Below the pieces are notes generated by a model. That model was not told the DNA's origin, searched no databases, and saw only the letters and a program-made list of their open reading frames with translations. From assembly GCF_003050865.1 (NCBI RefSeq), contig NZ_QAOK01000001.1:62001-126000 (forward strand): a DNA stretch of 64,000 nt, written 5' to 3'. Below are positions 56,349 through 64,000 of this stretch, one piece after another; within the stretch, counting starts at the first letter, position 1, and every line of letters starts with the position of its first letter. Made by a program: the position numbers and the translations under genes. This stretch comes from Nitrosospira multiformis. GTDB lineage: Bacteria > Pseudomonadota > Gammaproteobacteria > Burkholderiales > Nitrosomonadaceae.

Positions 56349-57530
56349 ATGACCCCGAGTGCATGGGCTCTTCCCGAATATATTGAGGACATTCTGCCCG
56401 CCGAAGCGCTGAAGATAGAAATGATGCGCCGGCGGGTATTGGACTGGTTGTTCGTGAACGGCTACGAACTTGTAGGGCCGCCGTTGCTGGAATATGTGGA
56501 ATCGCTTCTCACTGGTAGCGGGAGGCAAATGAATTTGCGCGTGCTTAAAGTGGTTGATCAACTGAGCGGCCGCATGATGGGTTTGCGCGCGGACATGACG
56601 CCACAGGTGGCTCGCATCGATGCACACCTTCTGAACCGGAAGGGCATCACGCGGCTTTGTTATGCGGGCAGCGTGCTGCACGCGCGGCCGTCGGGCCTGA
56701 CCCGGACCCGGGAACCGTTGCAGATCGGCGCGGAACTTTACGGCCATCAGGGACTTGAAAGCGATCTGGAAATCCAACGCCTGATGCTGCAATCTCTCGC
56801 AATCGCCGGTGTGGGAAACATACACCTCGATCTCGGCCATGTCGCGGTATTTCGCGGCTTGATCAGAAGTACAGATATCTCACCTGCCCTGGAAATGGAA
56901 TTGTCCGGCGCCTTGCAGGGGAAAGATAAGGCAGCATTGAAGGAACTCTGCGCCGGGCTGAAAAAACGGGTGGATGCCTCGGTGCGAGAGGCGCTCCTGC
57001 TGCTACCCGAGCTCTACGGAGACGAGAATGTGTTGACATTGGCCCGCAGCGCCCTCCCGCCCTACCCCGAAATCATGGGAGCGCTGGACGAGCTCGAAAT
57101 GGTAGCGGGCGAACTGGGCCCCCTTGTGGATACATTGGCATTCGATCTCGCCGACTTGCGCGGATATCACTACCACAGCGGCATGGTCTTTGCCGCATAT
57201 ACCGACAACTGTCCCAATGCAATCGCAGTGGGTGGACGCTACGATGAAGTTGGAAAGGCATTCGGGAGAGCGCGGCCCGCAACAGGTTTCAGCATGGACC
57301 TGCGGGAGTTATCTGGTTTGATGCCCTCGGACTCTTATCCCAGAGGAATTCTGGCCCCGTTCATAAAGGAGGACAGAACGCTAGAAAAGAAAATCGAACA
57401 GCTTCGTAACGAAGGCCAGATCGTGATAATTGCCCTGCCTGGTCATGAAAATGACGCCAGCTCCTTCAATTGCGATAAAAAACTCGTATCGGAAAACGGG
57501 GTGTGGTCGATAGTGAATGCACTGACCTGA
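56349..57530 (+). CDS. hisZ: ATP phosphoribosyltransferase regulatory subunit HisZ
   Basis: HisZ is a histidyl-tRNA-synthetase-like protein without charging activity that activates the short HisG in histidine synthesis. The 393-residue protein from ATG 56349 keeps class II synthetase features (RRRVLDWLFVNGYELVGPPLLEYVESLL; LRADMTPQVARI) but lacks the anticodon-binding domain of HisS. Its position between the DUF2065 gene and purA is the conserved betaproteobacterial arrangement. hisG is not in the window. Confidence 0.95.
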   Translation: MTPSAWALPEYIEDILPAEALKIEMMRRRVLDWLFVNGYELVGPPLLEYVESLLTGSGRQMNLRVLKVVDQLSGRMMGLRADMTPQVARIDAHLLNRKGITRLCYAGSVLHARPSGLTRTREPLQIGAELYGHQGLESDLEIQRLMLQSLAIAGVGNIHLDLGHVAVFRGLIRSTDISPALEMELSGALQGKDKAALKELCAGLKKRVDASVREALLLLPELYGDENVLTLARSALPPYPEIMGALDELEMVAGELGPLVDTLAFDLADLRGYHYHSGMVFAAYTDNCPNAIAVGGRYDEVGKAFGRARPATGFSMDLRELSGLMPSDSYPRGILAPFIKEDRTLEKKIEQLRNEGQIVIIALPGHENDASSFNCDKKLVSENGVWSIVNALT

Positions 57531-57610
57531 ATGCCAATCATTGGCCAGCTTTAGGAAGGAAAGTTCTTCCTCCCTTTACCTTTCAAACATTACAGAAGTT
57601 TAAACGTTAA

Positions 57611-58927
<1,317 letters not shown>

Positions 58928-59020
58928 CTGGAAAGCCTGTCTCCCGATAGGCAGAGGCAGACAGTGCAGGAGCAGAAGCTTCCACCACACTGGCGGATTA
59001 CCACGGCCAGTCGAGCCAAT

Positions 59021-59455
59021 ATGAGTCTCTGCATAGTACGTCCGGCAAGCTGGCAGGAAGACGGAGGGGCATTACGAGCAGTACGAGAGGCGGTTTTTAT
59101 CAGGGAACAAGGAGTACCTGCGGAACTCGAATGGGACGAGTTCGACGTCGTTTGCGTGCACCTGCTGGCGATGAATCCCTCGGGAAATCCGATAGGTACG
59201 GCAAGGTTGCTACCGGATGCTTCGGTAGGACGCATGGCCGTGTTGAGGGATTGGCGACGCAAAGGAGTGGGTAGCACACTCATGGATCGGCTGCTGAAGG
59301 AAGCGGAAAACCGGCAGCTTCCTTCAGTTACCTTGAACGCACAGACACACGCGACCGGGTTTTATAGCAGATTTGGTTTTCAGCAGGCAGGACCGGAATT
59401 CCTGGATGCCGGAATTCCTCACGTGAAAATGATACTGCAATTTCGGCCGCGTTAA
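59021..59455 (+). CDS. GNAT family N-acetyltransferase
   Basis: The 144-residue protein from ATG 59021 has a GNAT fold with FIREQGVPAELEWDEFD near the start, the acetyl-CoA loop VLRDWRRKGVGSTLMDRLLKEA, and FYSRFGFQQAGPEFLDAGIPHVKM at the end. This pattern is typical of ElaA/YjcF-like acetyltransferases. The substrate is unknown. The ribosome site is poor; a GTG at 58964 would add 19 residues. It follows purA by 93 bases and may share its transcript. Confidence 0.88.
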   Translation: MSLCIVRPASWQEDGGALRAVREAVFIREQGVPAELEWDEFDVVCVHLLAMNPSGNPIGTARLLPDASVGRMAVLRDWRRKGVGSTLMDRLLKEAENRQLPSVTLNAQTHATGFYSRFGFQQAGPEFLDAGIPHVKMILQFRPR

Positions 59456-59555
59456 CGATAGAAGCGCTCTGAAACGCGGACCTGTCCCCGTTCTCCTCCT
59501 TTTCGGCATTACAGATTAGACCCTGTAGCGGGCGGAAAAAGTGGAAATCAGGAAA

Positions 59556-60911
59556 TCAAAACGGAACCATAAAATCAAGGGATAAAACTACCTGATCTTT
59601 ATGTCCCCCGAAGGGTCGATAATCGATGCCATGTAGTCCGTCGGCCGCGTCGTAACGAACGTTTGGACGAATATTGAACTGCTGCAACGGCTTCCAGTCG
59701 AGCTTCAGCCTCTTGGCCGCCCTCCAGTTCATGCCTACCGTGACTGCATAATAATCAGCCGGACTGCTGGTGCTATTGCCAAGCTGATTGCGTCCAAGCG
59801 CATAACTGAATCCCCGATTGTCGGTGGCGGCAGCCACCCGTCCCGGTGAAAATACACGGAACCCGTCCCGGTCGCGGAACCACTCGGCCCGCACTCCGAT
59901 CGTCAATTCCGGCATGAGATCGTAATACAGATGGGTGTTGATGCCGTACCATTCGGCATCCTTGATCACGTTACTATAAAAGACATTATTTAGGAAAACA
60001 TTTCCCGCGAAACCGTGGTCGTGTTGCAGCACAAAATGAGTCTTGTCGGTGAATTTATGCTTCAGCACGATGCTGTACAACATCCACGGTTCATCGCTGC
60101 GTGTCGAGGTTGCGCTGTAAGTTCCGCTGATATTGGCCGACGTGCCCATATCCTCGCTGGTCCAGGTAATGCCCGCAATCCCCCCCCAATTGCCCAACTG
60201 CTTGTCGAACCCGCCGTCCCAGCCGCCGGTGGCGCTACCTGTCGTAACGCCCCCCATGAACGTCCAGTTTTGCGTGATCTTATAGTTGCCCAGCACTCCG
60301 GTATGCGTGAACGGCTCCCCATACTGCATGGTATAGGCATGAGTGTAAAAGAAATTGTCGGGCGCTGGTACCGACTCGTAGCCGATCGGAGTGTAAAAAT
60401 GGCCTACCTTGACGTTCAATCCGTTCCCAACGGGAACATAGGCTTCGGCAAAAGCCTGCGGAAACGCAATCCCATAATATCGGGTTGAAGCGCAGCACAC
60501 ATCAAGATCCCAATTGCTTCTGTTTAAGGGCTGGCCTGTATTCACGTCGAATGCGGGAACGCCATAAGCCTGGGTAAAAATGGCATCCGTTCCGAACATG
60601 AAATCGATACGTCCCCCGAAATCCCAGGTGCTGCCCTCAGCTACCACCGGGCGTTGCACATAAATATTGAACTGATTTAACTGAAATCGGTTGGAGCGGT
60701 CGGCAAATGTTACTGGACCATTGAAACCGGTGAGCTGGCTAGGATTGAAAGTCGCCCCGCCGTTGATCCAACCGCCGAGTCTGATGCCATTATCGTTGAA
60801 CCATTCCAATGCGGTATTGGCGTAAGCGCTGTCGGGATTCTCGAGGGTTGTAAACAGGCTGACAGCAGAGGCAAAGATCATTCCTCTTCTGCGTTTCGGT
60901 AGGCGTTTCAT
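59556..60911 (-). CDS. Outer membrane beta-barrel porin, BBP2 (OmpL-like) family
   Basis: The 451-residue protein from ATG 60909-60911, behind GGGGAG, has a signal peptide ending near AYANT. An amphipathic beta-strand pattern follows and ends in a terminal phenylalanine (LSLDFMVPF). Motifs such as NRFQLNQFNIYVQRPVV, APDNFFYTHAYT and GINTHLYYDLMPELTIGVR match the BBP2/OmpL-like porin family. A vicinal cysteine pair at residues 139-140 is unusual for an outer membrane barrel and is shared with the paralogue at 61445-62773. The substrate is unknown. Confidence 0.85.
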   Translation of the reverse strand: MKRLPKRRRGMIFASAVSLFTTLENPDSAYANTALEWFNDNGIRLGGWINGGATFNPSQLTGFNGPVTFADRSNRFQLNQFNIYVQRPVVAEGSTWDFGGRIDFMFGTDAIFTQAYGVPAFDVNTGQPLNRSNWDLDVCCASTRYYGIAFPQAFAEAYVPVGNGLNVKVGHFYTPIGYESVPAPDNFFYTHAYTMQYGEPFTHTGVLGNYKITQNWTFMGGVTTGSATGGWDGGFDKQLGNWGGIAGITWTSEDMGTSANISGTYSATSTRSDEPWMLYSIVLKHKFTDKTHFVLQHDHGFAGNVFLNNVFYSNVIKDAEWYGINTHLYYDLMPELTIGVRAEWFRDRDGFRVFSPGRVAAATDNRGFSYALGRNQLGNSTSSPADYYAVTVGMNWRAAKRLKLDWKPLQQFNIRPNVRYDAADGLHGIDYRPFGGHKDQVVLSLDFMVPF

Positions 60912-61048
60912 GATTGGCTCCCCTTGGCAAAACACTACCACGAAAATTGTTATTCTGTTTGAAACGTAACATGAGATAAATAAAAAAATTGTTATATTTT
61001 TGTCAAGAATTTGTGAAGTCATCCTCCTCGCTCACAAAGAGATGGAGA

Positions 61049-61177
61049 ATGAGCGAAAGCGATGGAAGCAGCAGACAGGAGCAGGTACTTATAGCATTGG
61101 GCGCCGAGGAAGAGAGGAAGTTGCTGGAACACTACGAGGAAAAAAGCTATCTATACGGAAGCAGAAGGCGCGCCTAG
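61049..61177 (+). CDS. Hypothetical small protein between the porin genes, uncertain
   Basis: ATG 61049 to TAG 61177 encodes 42 charged residues (MSESDGSSRQEQVLIALGAE at the start). It lies in the 533-base spacer between two minus-strand porin genes. GGAG lies only one base before the ATG, too close for a good site. A second polar frame follows at 61205-61411. I recognise no family. The same spacer must hold the promoter of the porin gene at 59556-60911, whose upstream stretch (60940-61010) is AT-rich. Confidence 0.25.
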   Translation: MSESDGSSRQEQVLIALGAEEERKLLEHYEEKSYLYGSRRRA

Positions 61178-61444
61178 GTCCTGAAGGCTCATACTGCGGC
61201 CTTTTTGCGTAAATATATGGAAAAAGCGGAAGAAAACATGATGCAGGCCGCTCTTCAGCGGGAAATGGCTCGCGAGCAGCACAGCGCAATCTCAATTCGC
61301 GCCTGCTGCACGCGGCTCGAAGACGTGAGGATGGGCAGGATACCGGGCTCGTGGAATAACAGGCTGCGAGGCTATTTCCTATTGTCCAACTCTTACTTCC
61401 CTCCGCGATAAGCCAGTTTTTTCCAAAGCGCCCGCCCCCTCGCA

Positions 61445-62773
61445 TCAAAAGGGAATTATCGCATCGAGGGAAAATATGATCTGATCCTTCTTGTTGTTGA
61501 AAGGCCGGATCGAATGGTCAATGCCGTCAGCACGGTCATAGCGGATATTTGGACGAATGTTCAGCTTTTGCATTGGCTTCCAGTCCAGCCGCAACCTTTT
61601 CGAGGGCTTCCAGTTCATCCCGAAGGTGATTTCATAGTAGTCCGCAGGCGCCGCGATCACGGCGGATGGGTCGCCTGCAAAATTGGTGCCGGTATGGTTG
61701 AGCGCAGCTACCACGCGAAAGGGCGAAGAGACGCGAAAACCATCCCGGTCCCGGAACCATTCGCCGCGAATACCCACCGAAAGGTCTTCCAACAGGTCAT
61801 AATAGAGGTGAGTATTGATGCCATACCATTCGACATTCTTTGGCACCCCTCCCAGCAAAACGCCGCCGGCATAGCCGTGAACGTGGTGTAGAACCAGATG
61901 GGTTTTCGGTGTGATCCTGTGTTGCAGCACAATGTTGTACATTCCCCATGGTCTGTTGCTGCGGGTGGACGTCGCACTGTAGCTCCCCGTGATGTTGGCC
62001 GAAGTCCTTTTGTCGTCGCTGACCCAGGTAATACCGCCCAGTCCTCCCCAGTTTCCCAGCTCTTTGTCAAATCCGCCATCCCAACCGCCGGTTGCGCTCC
62101 CGGTGATGACGCCCCCCATTACCGACCAATTCCCGTTGACTGTGTAGTTCCCTACGGCCCCCGTGTGGGTGAATGGCTCCCCATTGTTAAAGGTATAGGC
62201 GTGAGTGTAAAAAAAATTGTCGGGTGCAGGAACGGTTTCATACCCTGTCGGCGAATAAAAATGACCTGCCTTGATGTTCAAGCCATTACCCAACGGTATA
62301 TAGGCTTCAAGATACGCTTGCGGTAGCGCGACGCCGTACGTCCGTGTCGATGAGCAGCATATGTTCAGATCCCAGTGGCCCCTATTCAAGACTTGACCGG
62401 TATTCACATCGAATGGCGGAACACCGAAAGCCTGGGTATAGATCGCATCGGTGCCGAACATGAAATCGACACGTCCCCCGAGATCAAAAGCCTTGCCTTC
62501 CGTGACCACCGTGCGCTGGAGATATAGATTGAACTGATTCAACTGAAACCGATTTGCGCGGTCGGCAAAGGTAACGGGGCCGTTGTATCCGTTGACGGGA
62601 TTGCTGGGATTATAGGTTGCCCCTGCATTGATCCACCCTCCCGCCCTTACACCGTTCTCCCTCAACCACCCTGCTATATCGACCGCCTGAACAATGCTGT
62701 TGCTCATGAAGATCAATAAAAAACAACCTACTCCGTACGGAATCCGGCTGCTGCGCTTTCGCATGCATTTCAT
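61445..62773 (-). CDS. Outer membrane beta-barrel porin, BBP2 family, paralogue
   Basis: The 442-residue paralogue of the porin at 59556-60911 shares runs such as NGPVTFADR-NRFQLNQFN, the APDNFFYTHAYT motif and a final phenylalanine (SLDAIIPF). The start is set at ATG 62771-62773 behind GGAAAAA; an ATG three codons later is possible. The signal peptide ends near VQAVD. The cysteine pair again falls at residues 139-140. The two genes lie in tandem and are similar along their whole length, so they arose by duplication. Confidence 0.85.
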   Translation of the reverse strand: MKCMRKRSSRIPYGVGCFLLIFMSNSIVQAVDIAGWLRENGVRAGGWINAGATYNPSNPVNGYNGPVTFADRANRFQLNQFNLYLQRTVVTEGKAFDLGGRVDFMFGTDAIYTQAFGVPPFDVNTGQVLNRGHWDLNICCSSTRTYGVALPQAYLEAYIPLGNGLNIKAGHFYSPTGYETVPAPDNFFYTHAYTFNNGEPFTHTGAVGNYTVNGNWSVMGGVITGSATGGWDGGFDKELGNWGGLGGITWVSDDKRTSANITGSYSATSTRSNRPWGMYNIVLQHRITPKTHLVLHHVHGYAGGVLLGGVPKNVEWYGINTHLYYDLLEDLSVGIRGEWFRDRDGFRVSSPFRVVAALNHTGTNFAGDPSAVIAAPADYYEITFGMNWKPSKRLRLDWKPMQKLNIRPNIRYDRADGIDHSIRPFNNKKDQIIFSLDAIIPF

Positions 62774-62948
62774 TCTGAATTTTTCCTTAGCTCCCGGACA
62801 CGGCTGTGAAACCTTCAAAACCGTTTTTTTTACATGACTGTATTCATCTGACTTGGACTATTGAAGGTTTAACACTGCAACTGGCGCAATACTCGATTTC
62901 GAGGGCGCACAAAACTTGTCCGGGATAAACAGGCAGCGCTGTCTGTCC

Positions 62949-64000
62949 CTATCCCAGGAATAATTTGTAGGCCGGATTCTGGGTTTCGTCCCAATAACGA
63001 TTGTCGAGTTGAGCGAGAAATGTCTTGAAATCCGCTTTCTCCTCCGGCGGCACCTCCATGCCAACCAGCACCCGTCCATAGTCTGCCCCGTGGTTACGGT
63101 AATGAAACAGACTGATATTCCAATGATTGCTCATGCTGTTCAGAAATTGCATGAGCGCTCCCGGACGATCAGGGAACTCAAAACGATAGACGATTTCATT
63201 TTTAACATCACGTGCATGCCCGCCCACGAGATGGCGGATATGCAATTTTGCCATTTCATTGTCGCTCAAATCCTCGGTGCGCAAGCCGTTGCTCTCCAGG
63301 TCCTTGATCAGTTTCGCCGCTTCCTCCCGGTTTTTTACCGACACCCCTACAAACACATGCGCTTCTTTCGGACCGGCAAAACGATAGTTGAACTCGGTGA
63401 TACTTCTCGGTCCCAGCATTGCGCAGAACTTCTTGAAACTGCCGGGTTCCTCGGGAATCGTCACCGCCATGACCGCTTCCCGCTGCTCACCCAGTTCCGC
63501 CCGTTCGGACACATGGCGCAATCGGTCGAAATTCATATTCGCACCTGAGGCGATCGCAATCAGGTTCTTGCCGCGGATACCTTCCCGCTTTGCATAAGCC
63601 TTAGCGCCTGCAATCGAGAGCGCTCCCGAAGGTTCAAGTATGGCGCGCGTATCCTCGAACACATCCTTGATTGCCGCACAGATGGCATCCGTGTCTACAA
63701 GCAGGATCTCATCGACCAGTTCGCGACATAAATGAAAAGTTTCCACCCCCACCTGCTTGACAGCGACCCCGTCTGCAAACAATCCCACGCGCGGCAACCG
63801 GACACGGCGGTTCTTTTTCAGCGACTGATACATGGAATCGGCGTCGACAGGTTCCACACCGATAATCCTGATTTCCGGATAGAGCCTTTTTACATAAGCC
63901 GCAATACCCGAAATCAACCCGCCTCCACCAATGGGCGCGAATATCGCATGAATTTCCCCCCGATGCTGGCGCAGTATTTCCATTCCGATCGTTCCCTGCC
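62949..64000 (-). CDS. ilvA: Threonine dehydratase (biosynthetic), C-terminal part
   Basis: IlvA deaminates threonine to 2-ketobutyrate, the isoleucine-specific substrate of the IlvBH acetolactate synthase encoded at 18-20 kb. The gene runs off the right edge; about 350 residues are visible. They include the PLP phosphate loop segment APIGGGGLISGIA, the end of the catalytic domain (IASGANMNFDRLRHVSERAELGE) and two ACT-like regulatory domains (VTIPEEPGSFKKFC; FEFPDRPGALMQFLNSM). Two regulatory domains indicate the long, isoleucine-inhibited form. The 175-base spacer to the porin gene shows no other gene. Confidence 0.96.
   Translation of the reverse strand, partial: QGTIGMEILRQHRGEIHAIFAPIGGGGLISGIAAYVKRLYPEIRIIGVEPVDADSMYQSLKKNRRVRLPRVGLFADGVAVKQVGVETFHLCRELVDEILLVDTDAICAAIKDVFEDTRAILEPSGALSIAGAKAYAKREGIRGKNLIAIASGANMNFDRLRHVSERAELGEQREAVMAVTIPEEPGSFKKFCAMLGPRSITEFNYRFAGPKEAHVFVGVSVKNREEAAKLIKDLESNGLRTEDLSDNEMAKLHIRHLVGGHARDVKNEIVYRFEFPDRPGALMQFLNSMSNHWNISLFHYRNHGADYGRVLVGMEVPPEEKADFKTFLAQLDNRYWDETQNPAYKLFLG

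Overview
The window reads as a chromosomal segment of a betaproteobacterium, most likely a Nitrosospira-like ammonia oxidiser (Nitrosomonadales). That is an inference from gene order, moderate GC content, PEP-CTERM proteins, paired BBP2-type porins and an elaborate terminal-oxidase locus. No amo, hao or RuBisCO gene lies here, so the assignment is not proven. Genes are dense, and most are housekeeping genes with short spacers.

Left part (1-17.5 kb, almost all minus strand): the translation block thrS-infC-rpmI-rplT-pheS, where infC appears to start with AUA. It is followed, in order of coordinates, by a solitary phosphate-binding protein (pstS), glmM, folP, ftsH, rlmE, a divergent yhbY, greA, carB, carA, dapB and a bamE-type lipoprotein. 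fur (plus strand) diverges from bamE.

Middle part (18-31 kb, plus strand): the branched-chain amino acid genes ilvB-ilvH-ilvC come first. Next is a scar with a decayed PEP-CTERM gene and a broken IS3-family transposase tail. Then come pssA-pgi, tkt, pgm and zwf, a central carbon block with repeats in its spacers.

Accessory part (31-44 kb): two alpha-type carbonic anhydrases, each with a secretion signal and a PEP-CTERM tail, flank two small exported proteins and a large outer-membrane porin. The two small proteins share the C-terminal end NISAGGAGG. A terminator separates this from a terminal-oxidase locus: subunit II fused to cytochrome c, subunit I, subunit III, a small membrane protein and a triheme cytochrome c, with convergent CtaG-type and Sco assembly genes. 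The subunit I lacks both the usual proton-channel glutamate and the usual lysine. These two neighbouring loci are the most interesting part of the window.

Right part (44-64 kb): leuA is preceded by a promoter and a possible leucine-rich leader peptide. Then come yihY, a TlpA-like thioredoxin, proS (minus), rppH, a diheme cytochrome c peroxidase, the hfq-hflX-hflK-hflC-DUF2065-hisZ-purA group and a GNAT acetyltransferase. Two paralogous BBP2 porins follow on the minus strand, and the window ends inside ilvA (minus). No tRNA, rRNA, CRISPR array, intact insertion sequence or prophage was seen.
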